NCBI GenBank assembly: GCA_947630675.1
Contig: CANRIN010000017.1
Coordinates: forward strand, 1 to 33,567
Length of the DNA: 33,567 bases
Source: an uncultured Clostridia bacterium
GTDB lineage: Bacteria; Bacillota; Clostridia; Oscillospirales; JAAYOS01
Reading direction: 5' to 3'
In this document: positions 1-8,271 of the stretch, in pieces
Layout: every line of letters begins with the position of its first letter
Numbering within the stretch: position 1 is the stretch's first letter
Translations under genes and position numbers: made by a program
Notes under the pieces: generated by a model
What the model saw: only the letters and a program-made list of their open reading frames with translations
Databases searched by the model: none
What the model was told of the DNA's origin: nothing

Positions 1-253
1 TGCTGCCGTCATGCCAGCGCGGGCCGACGGTGTGTATGACATATTTGCAGGGCAGACGGTAGGCGCGGGTGATTTTCGCGTCGCCAACATCACAGCCGCC
101 GAGCGTCCTGCACTCGTCGGCAAGCTCCGGCCCTGCGGCGCGGTGGATAGCGCCGTCCACGCCGCCTCCGCCGAGAAGAGCGCGGTTTGCGGCGTTGACT
201 ATCGCGTCCACCTTCATCACCGTGATGTCGTTTCTGACTATTTCGAGCGGCAT
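1..253 (-). CDS. Macro-domain protein (O-acetyl-ADP-ribose deacetylase-like), 3' end truncated by window edge
   Basis: Reverse strand from ATG at 253 reads [84 protein letters not shown]; typical macro-domain NAAN / [14 protein letters not shown] / VIHTVGP motifs; GGGGG SD upstream. Confidence 0.92.
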   Translation of the reverse strand, partial: MPLEIVRNDITVMKVDAIVNAANRALLGGGGVDGAIHRAAGPELADECRTLGGCDVGDAKITRAYRLPCKYVIHTVGPRWHDGS

Positions 254-387
254 GACTGTACCCCCTCTGCGCTTCGGAGCGGGACCGGTACCTTTCGGTA
301 CGGTCCGCATGCGCCGGTATTGCACAATATATTCATGTGACTATGATACCATACGGCTGCGGCGGGTGTCAATAAGCCGCTCCTCGC

Positions 388-416
388 TTGACTTGAGCAG
401 GAAAAAGGGCTAAAAT
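388..416 (+). promoter_or_regulatory. Sigma-A-type promoter TTGACT-N17-TAAAAT upstream of MDR dehydrogenase
   Basis: TTGACT 388-393 and TAAAAT 411-416, 17-nt spacer. Confidence 0.6.
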
Positions 417-521
417 GACTGTATCTAACGAGAAGCGCGGACGGCATACCGGAAAAGGGCAGAGCGGTGAGAAAATTCCCCACAGCCCGGACGGTATCCG
501 TCGGACGGAGGTGCGTCAATT

Positions 522-1451
522 ATGAAGGGACTTTGTTATGTCGGCAAACCGGCTCCGGTGCTGCGGACCGACCTGCCTGTGCCCGAGCCGGAGGAGCGCG
601 AAAGTCTGATAAGGATAAGGCTCGCGGCGATATGCTCCACCGACCGCGAAGTGCTCGCGGGCTACAAGCCGGATTTCCGGGGAGTGATGGGCCACGAGTT
701 TGTCGGCACGGTCGAGCGCTCGCCGGATGCGTCGCTTGTCGGCGCGCGCGTCGTCGGCGAGCTGAATGCCGGCTGCGGGGAGTGCATCTACTGCCGCACC
801 GGCAGGGAGGGACACTGCATCCACCGCCGCGTGATAGGGCTTACGGACAAGGACGGCTGCTTTGCGGAGTATATGACGCTCCGCACCGACCTTCTCCATC
901 GCATCCCGGACGGACTTCCGGACGAGGTCGCGGTGTTCTGCGAACCGCTCGCGGCGGCATTGGAGATCCCGGATAAGGTACACGTCCGCCCGAGCGAGCC
1001 CGCCGCCGTCGTCGGCGACGGACGCCTCGCCTTGATGATAGCGCAGGTGCTCGCGCTCACCGGCGCGGAGGTCGTCGTCGCGGGAAAGCACCCCGAAAAG
1101 CTCGAGCGCTTCCGGTCGTTCGCACGGACCGAGCTCCGCGGGGACGAGACCTTCGAGCTCGTGGTGGACGCTTCCGGCTCGCCCTCCGGCTTCGAGACTG
1201 CGAGGCGGCTCGTGCGGCACCGCGGAACGCTCGTCCTCAAGAGCACCTTTGCGGAGAAGACGCCGATGAACCTCGCGGACCTCGTCGTGAATGAGGTGAC
1301 GCTCGTCGGCAGCCGATGCGGCCCGTTCGAGCCGGCTCTGCGCCTGCTCGAGAGGGGACTGGTCACGCTTCCGCCGATAGAGCTCTATCCCATAGAGGAG
1401 TACGAGGCGGCGTTCCGGTCGAGGGCGTTCAAGAGCGGGTTTAAATTCTGA
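522..1451 (+). CDS. Zinc-dependent medium-chain alcohol dehydrogenase-like protein
   Basis: 309 aa; [24 protein letters not shown] zinc cysteines, MDR fold; SD GGAGG at about 507-511. Confidence 0.85.
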   Translation: MKGLCYVGKPAPVLRTDLPVPEPEERESLIRIRLAAICSTDREVLAGYKPDFRGVMGHEFVGTVERSPDASLVGARVVGELNAGCGECIYCRTGREGHCIHRRVIGLTDKDGCFAEYMTLRTDLLHRIPDGLPDEVAVFCEPLAAALEIPDKVHVRPSEPAAVVGDGRLALMIAQVLALTGAEVVVAGKHPEKLERFRSFARTELRGDETFELVVDASGSPSGFETARRLVRHRGTLVLKSTFAEKTPMNLADLVVNEVTLVGSRCGPFEPALRLLERGLVTLPPIELYPIEEYEAAFRSRAFKSGFKF

Positions 1452-1491
1452 GAAAAGCATAAAAAGATACTTACATAAAAGGAGGACAAAT

Positions 1492-2562
1492 ATGGATATC
1501 AGAAGCGTTACACATGTGAAAAACGTCTATCCGAGCGCGGGCGGAGCCGCGGTCACGATAATCGACCAGACGCTCCTGCCGAACGAGGTGAAGTACATCG
1601 AGCTCGGGAGCGCCGAAGCGCTCTACGAGGCGATAAAGCTCCTGCGCGTGCGCGGGGCCCCGGCGATAGGGATCTGCGCGGGCTTCGGCATGGCGGCGCT
1701 CGCGCGCGGGATAGATGCTGACGGCGAGGACTTTGTCCGCGAGTTCGAGCGGCTTGCGGACTACCTTAACTCCTCCCGCCCGACGGCGGTGAATCTCTCC
1801 TGGGCGCTGAAGCGCATGTGCGGAGTGGCGCGCGACGTGAGCGCGCTTCCGCGCACGGAACGCATCGCCGCGCTCGACCGCGAGGCGCAGGCCATACAGG
1901 ACGAGGACATCGACATGTGCCGCCGCATATCCGAGTACGGGCTTTCGCTGCTGCACGACGGAGCGGGCGTTCTCACCCACTGCAACGCGGGGCCGCTCGC
2001 GACCTCGCGCTACGGCACGGCGCTCGGGCCTCTCTTCCTCGGGCGGGAGAGGGGAATGAACTTCCGCGTATTCTCGGATGAGACCCGCCCGCTGCTCCAG
2101 GGCGCGCGGCTTACGAGCTACGAGCTGCACGCCGCCGGGATAGACGTCACGCTGATATGCGACAACATGGCGTCCATCGTCATGAAGAACGGATGGATAG
2201 ACGCGTGCCTCGTCGGCTGCGACCGAATCGCCGCAAACGGCGATACCGCAAACAAGATAGGCACATCCGGCGTCGCGATACTCGCAAAGCACTACGGCAT
2301 ACCGTTCTACGTTCTCGGCCCGACCTCCACGATAGACATGAACTGCCCCACGGGAGACGACATAGAGATAGAGCTCCGCGACCCGGAGGAGATCGCCGAG
2401 AAGTTCTACTCGAAGCGTATGGCCCCGGAGGGCGTGAAGTGCTACAACCCCGCCTTCGACGTGACCGACCACAGCCTTATAACCGGAATAGTCACCGAGC
2501 ACGGGGTGCTGCGTCCGCCGTTCGACGTGTCGCTCCGTAGTCTTTTTAACCAAAAAAGGTGA
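1492..2562 (+). CDS. mtnA: S-methyl-5-thioribose-1-phosphate isomerase (eIF2B-like family)
   Basis: 356 aa; [56 protein letters not shown] motifs. Confidence 0.93.
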   Translation: MDIRSVTHVKNVYPSAGGAAVTIIDQTLLPNEVKYIELGSAEALYEAIKLLRVRGAPAIGICAGFGMAALARGIDADGEDFVREFERLADYLNSSRPTAVNLSWALKRMCGVARDVSALPRTERIAALDREAQAIQDEDIDMCRRISEYGLSLLHDGAGVLTHCNAGPLATSRYGTALGPLFLGRERGMNFRVFSDETRPLLQGARLTSYELHAAGIDVTLICDNMASIVMKNGWIDACLVGCDRIAANGDTANKIGTSGVAILAKHYGIPFYVLGPTSTIDMNCPTGDDIEIELRDPEEIAEKFYSKRMAPEGVKCYNPAFDVTDHSLITGIVTEHGVLRPPFDVSLRSLFNQKR

Positions 2563-2595
2563 CGCCGAACTGTGCAGATTGTGGAAGTTATCGCC

Positions 2596-2624
2596 TTGAA
2601 ATGCATCGGGCGCGGTGCTATAAT
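2596..2624 (+). promoter_or_regulatory. Promoter TTGAAA-N17-TATAAT with TGC extended -10
   Basis: TTGAAA 2596-2601; TGCTATAAT ending 2624. Confidence 0.7.
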
Positions 2625-2704
2625 GACACTGAAAATGGTGTCGGATCGTGCTGCGAAGGCTGCTCCGCCGCCGTTTCGTTCAAAAATTTTAGGAGGAATA
2701 TAAA

Positions 2705-3832
2705 ATGAAGAAAGTGCTTGCACTTACCCTCGCGCTTGTCATGTGCTTCGGCCTTGTCGCCTGCTCCGGCGGTACGACCACCAGCGCTGAACCGAGCGGA
2801 GATCCCAGCACGCTCAAGATAGCCATCGTCACCAGCCCGAGTGGCGTTGACGACGGCTCCTTCAACGAGGATAACTACAACGGCATCCTCGCGTTCATCG
2901 CGAATCATCCCGGCGCCACCGTCACCCCCGTCAACGAGCCGACCGGCGAGGCTACCGCCTCCGTCCAGGCCGTCGCGGACTGCTTTGCCGACTATGACGT
3001 CATTGTCACCCCGGGCTTCCAGTTCGCCGGCATCGGCGCTCTGGCTCAGGAGAACCCGGACAAGAAGTTCATCCTTGTCGACAGCTTCCCGGCCGACGCC
3101 GAGGGCAACGAGATAACGGTCGACAACATCTACGCCATGCAGTTCGCGGAGCAGGAGAGCGGCTTCTTTGCCGGCGTCGCCGCCGCGATGGAGACCCAGA
3201 CCGGCAAGGTCGCGGTCGTCAACGGCGTCGCGTTCCCGTCGAACGTCAACTATCAGTACGGTTTTGAGTCCGGCGTCTACTATGCCAACAAGAACCTCGG
3301 CACCTCTGCCACGATGGTCGAGCTCCCGTCCTACGCGGGCACCGACGTCACCGGCGCTAACGTCGGCGGCAACTACGTCGGCGACTTCAACGACGAGGCT
3401 ACCGGCAAGGTCGTCGGCGAGGCTCTTATCGCCGAGGGCTGCGACATAATCTTCGTCGCCGCCGGCAACTCCGGCAACGGCGTCTTCACCGCTGCCAAGG
3501 AGAACGGCAATGTCAAGGTCATCGGCTGCGACGTCGACCAGTATGACGACGGCGCTAACGGCGACTCGAACATCATCCTCACCTCTGTTCTCAAGAACAT
3601 GGCGCAGGAGGTCGAGCGTCAGCTGAACGCCATCGAGGACGGCACCTTCAAGGGCGGCAACTACACCCTCCATGCCGACACCGACTCCACCGGCTATGTC
3701 TCCGCCGACGGCCGTCAGCAGCTCAGCGAGGCTACCCTCAGCGCCCTCACCGACGCGTATGCGAAGGTCAAGAGCGGCGAGATAGTCCCGGCTGCGAACT
3801 TCAACGGCGTCTCGCCCGAGAGCTTCCAGTAA
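2705..3832 (+). CDS. BMP family (PnrA/Med-like) substrate-binding lipoprotein
   Basis: 375 aa; lipobox LVAC; DGSFNEDNYNGI, ITPGFQFAGI-like, FAGVAAAMETQTGKVAVVNG; SD AGGAGG. Confidence 0.88.
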   Translation: MKKVLALTLALVMCFGLVACSGGTTTSAEPSGDPSTLKIAIVTSPSGVDDGSFNEDNYNGILAFIANHPGATVTPVNEPTGEATASVQAVADCFADYDVIVTPGFQFAGIGALAQENPDKKFILVDSFPADAEGNEITVDNIYAMQFAEQESGFFAGVAAAMETQTGKVAVVNGVAFPSNVNYQYGFESGVYYANKNLGTSATMVELPSYAGTDVTGANVGGNYVGDFNDEATGKVVGEALIAEGCDIIFVAAGNSGNGVFTAAKENGNVKVIGCDVDQYDDGANGDSNIILTSVLKNMAQEVERQLNAIEDGTFKGGNYTLHADTDSTGYVSADGRQQLSEATLSALTDAYAKVKSGEIVPAANFNGVSPESFQ

Positions 3833-3862
3833 GAGATGATCCCGGCTTTTGCCGGAGCGTCG

Positions 3863-3895
3863 GACGGGGCCGCATTTGCGGCCCCGTCTTTTGTT
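3863..3895 (+). terminator. Rho-independent terminator after BMP lipoprotein gene
   Basis: GACGGGGCCGC-ATTT-GCGGCCCCGTC (3863-3888) followed by TTTTGTT. Confidence 0.9.
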
Positions 3896-3911
3896 AGGAC
3901 TTTTTCCCGTG

Positions 3912-4134
3912 GCCTCGCAGAGTTTCGCCGCGTAAGCGGCGAAATAGAGTGGAATCTATTTTCGGCGGCGGCGTGTACGTCGCCGAAAATACTTTGCGCG
4001 GAGCGCGCTTCGAAGCGGCGTAGCCGCAAGGAGCAGAGCGGAGTGCTTGCTGCCGGCAGAGCTTTGCTCTGTCCGGCGGCCTCGCTGCAAATTGGTAAGG
4101 GCGCGGATGAAATCCGCGCCCGCGATTTGCAGCG
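3912..4134 (-). repeat. Hairpin-mosaic repeat, array A (single core unit, reverse orientation)
   Basis: Ends in GCCTCGCAGAG (3912-3922, reverse of CTCTGCGAGGC); TTTCGCCGC-GTAA-GCGGCGAAA hairpin; outer stem CGCTGCAAAT/ATTTGCAGCG (4083-4092/4125-4134); same architecture as arrays B-D. Confidence 0.85.
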
Positions 4135-4139
4135 ACATC

Positions 4140-4168
4140 TTGTATTTCCTCTTGGAATGGTGTAGAAT
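4140..4168 (+). promoter_or_regulatory. Candidate promoter TTGTAT-N17-TAGAAT
   Basis: TTGTAT 4140-4145, TAGAAT 4163-4168; upstream of CDS starting 4209. Confidence 0.5.
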
Positions 4169-4208
4169 AGAGACCTGCACCAAAGACATACGATTGGGGG
4201 TAGGCAGA

Positions 4209-4616
4209 TTGAATATCGAGCTTACGCAGAAGCAGTTCCGGCTGCTCCTCGATATGGTCTACATCGGCAACTGGGTACTGAACAGCGCGCGCGGGGACGA
4301 CCGCATCACGGCATACGACGACATCGAGAGCCGGATGTTCTTTGAGGCGATGCGCGCCGGTATGCCCGAGCTCGCGGAGTTCCGCGACGGGACGATACAG
4401 GCTAGCCGCGCGTTCGTCGAGGGCGGCATCCACGAGGCTATAATGGACTATGAGGACGCGATGTTCTTCGACATCCTCGCCGAGGAGCTGAGCCGCCGTG
4501 ACATGCAGGCGGAGGGGCTCCGCGCCGAGGAGGGCGAGGAGATGGAGCGCCGCATAGCCGAGTACACGGCGGAGTTCGAGCAGAGCGGCGTGGATCACGT
4601 CCACGTGGACCTCTAG
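4209..4616 (+). CDS. Conserved hypothetical protein (acidic, about 135 aa)
   Basis: Likely TTG start with GGGGTAGG SD: MNIELTQKQFRLLLDMVYIGNWVLNSARGDDR...; upstream part of the longer ORF lies in the repeat and is not protein-like. Confidence 0.7.
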   Translation: MNIELTQKQFRLLLDMVYIGNWVLNSARGDDRITAYDDIESRMFFEAMRAGMPELAEFRDGTIQASRAFVEGGIHEAIMDYEDAMFFDILAEELSRRDMQAEGLRAEEGEEMERRIAEYTAEFEQSGVDHVHVDL

Positions 4617-4627
4617 GAGGGTGCCAG

Positions 4628-5146
4628 CTAACCGAATATACGGCTGAACAGAGCCGCCATGCAGAAACCGGTGACGTCCGCGACGAGCGCCGCCGGGAGA
4701 GCATGGCGGCTCTTTGTCACCCCAGCGCCGCCGAAGTAGACCGCTATCACATAAAAGGTCGTCTCGGTGGAGCCGAGCATGACCGCCGCCGTGCGCCCCA
4801 CAAGCGAGTCCGCACCCGCGGCGCGGATGATATCCGCGCCGAGCGCAAGCGCGCCCGAGCCGCTGAACGGACGTATCAGCGCGAGCGGTACACACTCTGC
4901 GGGGATCCCCACCGCCTCCGCTGCGGGACGAAGCAGGCCGGTGAGGAGATCGAGCGCGCCGCTCGCGCGGAACATATATATAGCCGTGAAGAGCACGACA
5001 AGCGTGGGAAGTATCCCCGCCGCCGTTCTGAGGCCCTCCTTTGCCCCGTCGGTGAGCGCCGGGAACAGCTCCACTCGCCGTGCGAGCGCCGCCGCGCCAA
5101 CGAGCGCGAGTATGCAGGGGAGGAGGGCGTTCATCAGCGCGTTCAC
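4628..5146 (-). CDS. spmB: Spore maturation protein B
   Basis: 172 aa with SpmB-like membrane segments (TAAGILPTLVVLFTAIYMFRASGALDLL; LIRPFSGSGALALGADII; STETTFYVIAVYFG); GTG start overlaps spmA stop (GTGA). Confidence 0.88.
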   Translation of the reverse strand: MNALMNALLPCILALVGAAALARRVELFPALTDGAKEGLRTAAGILPTLVVLFTAIYMFRASGALDLLTGLLRPAAEAVGIPAECVPLALIRPFSGSGALALGADIIRAAGADSLVGRTAAVMLGSTETTFYVIAVYFGGAGVTKSRHALPAALVADVTGFCMAALFSRIFG

Positions 5147-5985
5147 GGTGCGAGCCCTCCCGAGCCGTGAGCCGGAGAGGCCGTCTCCTGCCGCACGCGC
5201 CGCTTCCGCATAAGGGTGGGACGGACGGCGGCCCCGCCGCTCCGGGACGCCTCCGCTCCGTTGATGCGCGCCGCGCCTGCGGGTCCGATGACGCGCCCTG
5301 CCGGGTGTGCCGCTCCGCTGTCCGAACGGGGAACGCCGGCCGTGTCCGCGGCTCCGGCGCGCCGTCCGCGCCGCCGCGCGGACGGCGAAGAGCCGTCTTC
5401 CGACTTTTCGCCGCGCCGCCGTCCGATACGGCGGAAGAGCCGGTCGGCCGTGAGCCCTGCCGCGAGCGCAACGGCGCTCGAGCACCACACGGCGGGGAGG
5501 ATGTCAAACGGAGATGTCGCGCCGAGCGACGCCCTCAGCGCCGCTATCGTCGCCGGTACGAGCTGCAGCGACGCCGTGTTCATCACGACGAAGGTGCAGA
5601 GAGAGTCGGTGGCACGTTCGCCGCGCGCCATAAGCGACGCGGCGCGGATGCCGAGCGGCGTCGCGGCATTGCCGAGCCCGAGAAGGTTTGCGGAGAGATT
5701 TGCGGAGACCGCGCCGAGCGCCTCGTCGTCCGAGCTTATGTCCGGCAGGAGACGTCCGAGCAGCGGACGCGCCGCCCGGGCTAGCGCACGGTCAAGCCCG
5801 GCGCGCCGCATGACCTCCAGGACTCCGTTCCAGAGGCAGAGCGTACCGGTGAGGGAGACGGCGAGCTCGACCGCGGCCTTCGCGCCGTCGAGAGCGGCAG
5901 CGCTCACGTCGCCGAGACGCCCGTTCGCCGCCCCGAACACTATCGAACAGATAACCAGCAGGAGCCAGACCGCATCAATCACCAA
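5143..5985 (-). CDS. spmA: Spore maturation protein A with long low-complexity C-terminal tail
   Basis: SpmA core (NGRLGDVSAAALDGAKAAVELAVSLTGTLCLWNGVLEV; SANLLGLGNAATPLGIRA; FVVMNTASLQLVPATIAALRA); TTG start with GAGGTGG SD; Arg/Ala/Gly-rich tail of about 90 aa. Confidence 0.85.
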   Translation of the reverse strand: MVIDAVWLLLVICSIVFGAANGRLGDVSAAALDGAKAAVELAVSLTGTLCLWNGVLEVMRRAGLDRALARAARPLLGRLLPDISSDDEALGAVSANLSANLLGLGNAATPLGIRAASLMARGERATDSLCTFVVMNTASLQLVPATIAALRASLGATSPFDILPAVWCSSAVALAAGLTADRLFRRIGRRRGEKSEDGSSPSARRRGRRAGAADTAGVPRSDSGAAHPAGRVIGPAGAARINGAEASRSGGAAVRPTLMRKRRVRQETASPAHGSGGLAP

Positions 5986-6054
5986 TTTTTACCACCTCAA
6001 ACGAAAGGAATACAAAATTTTCATGCATTTTTTGCCGAAAAATGAAAAAAGTTG

Positions 6055-6083
6055 TTGACAACTCAAATTGTGAACAACATAAT
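6055..6083 (+). promoter_or_regulatory. Near-consensus promoter TTGACA-N17-CATAAT
   Basis: TTGACA 6055-6060, CATAAT 6078-6083. Confidence 0.75.
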
Positions 6084-6152
6084 GTAAACGTACGGTTGTT
6101 TTCGACAAGTTATTTACCATGTACCGGCATTAAGACTAAGGAGCTATGCGGA

Positions 6153-6392
6153 ATGAAGACTACCGGAATTGTCAGAAAAGTGGATGAGCTCGGGCGGGTG
6201 GTACTGCCGATAGAGCTGCGCCGAACACTGGAGATAGCGGAGAAGGACCCGCTTGAAATCTATGTGGACGGTGAAAACATTATTCTGCGGAAGCACAGCG
6301 AGCACTGTGTGTTCTGCGGGTCGGACAACTCGCTTGTTGAGTTCAGGGGCAAGTTGGTCTGCAAGTCCTGTAGGGAGGAGCTTGCAAAGTAG
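6153..6392 (+). CDS. AbrB/SpoVT-type transition-state regulator
   Basis: 79 aa MKTTGIVRKVDELGRVVLPIELRRTLEIAEKDPLEIYVDGENIILRK plus CxxC...CxxC tail; SD AAGGAG. Confidence 0.92.
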   Translation: MKTTGIVRKVDELGRVVLPIELRRTLEIAEKDPLEIYVDGENIILRKHSEHCVFCGSDNSLVEFRGKLVCKSCREELAK

Positions 6393-6492
6393 CGCTTCGG
6401 AAAACGGATTAAAAACGCGGCGCGAACGAGTATATGCGTTCGCATTGCATTTTGTACCCGTTTTTTAGGGTGTTCAGCAGTGGAACAAAAAA

Positions 6493-6525
6493 CTGGCGGA
6501 GCCAAATACGGCTCCGCCGGTTTTT
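6493..6525 (+). terminator. Rho-independent terminator (+ strand)
   Basis: GGCGGAGCC-AAATAC-GGCTCCGCC then GGTTTTT. Confidence 0.85.
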
Positions 6526-6532
6526 CCGCAAC

Positions 6533-6562
6533 AAAAAAGCGGAGCCTCGTCGGCTCCGCTTT
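6533..6562 (-). terminator. Rho-independent terminator for secG (- strand)
   Basis: AAAGCGGAGCC-TCGTC-GGCTCCGCTTT; on the minus strand followed by a T run. Confidence 0.85.
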
Positions 6563-6574
6563 CGTTCTCAAAAT

Positions 6575-6805
6575 TTACGGGATGAGGTTTATCGACAGGG
6601 TGAGGATGATGAAGAGGATAGCCACCCACGTCGTCATTTTGGCGAGACGCGCATCCCACGTCTTTGCCTGATTCTTGGCAAGGAAGGTATCCGCAACGCC
6701 GGAAATGGCGCCGCTGAGGCCGGAGCGCTTACCGCTCTGGAGAAGGACGACCGCGATAAGGAACAGGCTCGCGAGCACCTGAATGATCGTAAAAACGAGT
6801 TTCAA
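6575..6805 (-). CDS. secG: Preprotein translocase subunit SecG
   Basis: KLVFTIIQVLASLFLIAVVLLQSGKRSGLSGAISGVADTFLAKNQAKTWDARLAKMT; TTG at 6805 preceded by GGAGG. Confidence 0.9.
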   Translation of the reverse strand: MKLVFTIIQVLASLFLIAVVLLQSGKRSGLSGAISGVADTFLAKNQAKTWDARLAKMTTWVAILFIILTLSINLIP

Positions 6806-6901
6806 AACAAACGCCTCCAAATATTATTCTATTCCGCAGTAGCTAATAGTATACCACAAGCGGCGCGGTATTTCAAGAGATTTTTTGCCGCTCCCGAAAT
6901 T

Positions 6902-8026
6902 TTATTTCTTTATCAGCTCGCCCGTCGCGAGGGCGCGAAGGTACGCGTTGATGAATCCGTCGAGGTCGCCGTCCATGACGGCGTTGATGTTGCCGTTCTC
7001 AAAGTTCGTGCGGTGATCCTTTGCGAGCGTGTAGGGCATGAAGACGTAGGAGCGTATCTGGCTGCCCCACTCTATCTTCATCTGGACGCCCTTGATGTCG
7101 TCGATGCGGTCGAGATGCTCGCGCTCCTTTATCTCGGCGAGCTTAGCGCGGAGCATACGCATGGCGTACTCGCGGTTCTGGTGCTGGCTGCGCTCGGTCT
7201 GGCAGCTCACGACGACGCCGGAGGGAATATGCGTTATGCGTATCGCGCTCTCGGTCTTGTTGATGTGCTGACCGCCTGCGCCGCTCGAACGGTAGGTGTC
7301 GACCTTCAGGTCCTCGTCGCGTATCTCTATCTCTTCGTTGTCGTCTATCTCGGGCATGACCTCGAGCGCGGCGAAGGAGGTGTGGCGCCGTCCCGCCGCG
7401 TCAAAGGGGCTCACGCGCACGAGCCGGTGGACGCCGTTCTCACCCTTGAGGTAGCCGTAGGCGTTCTCACCCTCTATCGAGATGGTCGCGCTCTTGAGGC
7501 CGGCCTCATCTCCGTCGAGGTAGTCAAGAGTCGTACACTTGTAGCCGTGGCGCTCCGCCCAGCGGGAGTACATGCGGAAGAGCATCTGCGCCCAGTCCTG
7601 CGCCTCGGTGCCGCCCGCGCCGGCATGGAAGGTGAGTATGGCGTTGTTGTGGTCGTACTCGCCGTTGAGGAGGGTCGAAAGCGTCGCCTCCTCGAGGTCC
7701 TTCTCAAGCGCGGCGTACTGCTCGCGCAGCTCGCCGATAAGGCTGTCGTCGTCCATCTCGACGGCGAGCTCGCAGAGCGTCACGGCGTCTTCGTGCATGC
7801 TCTGGAGCTTGTTGTAGCCCGCTATCTTGTCGCGGAGCTGCTTTGTGCGCTGAAGGACCTTCTGCGAGCGCTCGATGTCGTTCCAAAAGCCCTCCGACGC
7901 GGTCTGCTCCTCGAGCTCCGCAAGCTCCTTCTTTGCCGCATCCAGTCCGAGAGCCTTCCCAAGCTCCTCAAGGCGGGGCGCGAGAGCCGCGAGCTTCTGC
8001 TTATATTCGTCAAATTCTATCAGCAA
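6902..8026 (-). CDS. prfB: Peptide chain release factor 2
   Basis: 374 aa; GGTEAQDWAQMLFRMYSRWAERHGY, SSGAGGQHINKTESAIRITHIPSGVVVSCQTERSQHQN; probable TTG start with AAAGGA SD. Confidence 0.95.
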   Translation of the reverse strand: MLIEFDEYKQKLAALAPRLEELGKALGLDAAKKELAELEEQTASEGFWNDIERSQKVLQRTKQLRDKIAGYNKLQSMHEDAVTLCELAVEMDDDSLIGELREQYAALEKDLEEATLSTLLNGEYDHNNAILTFHAGAGGTEAQDWAQMLFRMYSRWAERHGYKCTTLDYLDGDEAGLKSATISIEGENAYGYLKGENGVHRLVRVSPFDAAGRRHTSFAALEVMPEIDDNEEIEIRDEDLKVDTYRSSGAGGQHINKTESAIRITHIPSGVVVSCQTERSQHQNREYAMRMLRAKLAEIKEREHLDRIDDIKGVQMKIEWGSQIRSYVFMPYTLAKDHRTNFENGNINAVMDGDLDGFINAYLRALATGELIKK

Positions 8027-8271
8027 GAGAGTTTCATCCTTTCAAATGTTCGGCGTGTGGTGTCGTCTTCTCCGTATAACGGCTCAGATCCTCATCAAAC
8101 GAAGTCTCCTTTTCGGTTCCATAGCCTTTTAAGTATAACTGAAACGCGCCGTCTTGTAAAGAAAAATTTTGCGTTTGTTCATAAAATCAACTTTATTTCG
8201 GCGCATGGGTGTGCTATACTATACACTGTATTGCCATGCGCGGTGCGCAGGGCAGAAAGGAGCGTTGCCCA

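Noticed and set aside
8026-8037. Programmed frameshift at the prfB start
   Set aside because: The mini-ORF is in the wrong relative frame for a +1 shift and lacks CTTTGA; TTG initiation is the simpler explanation.
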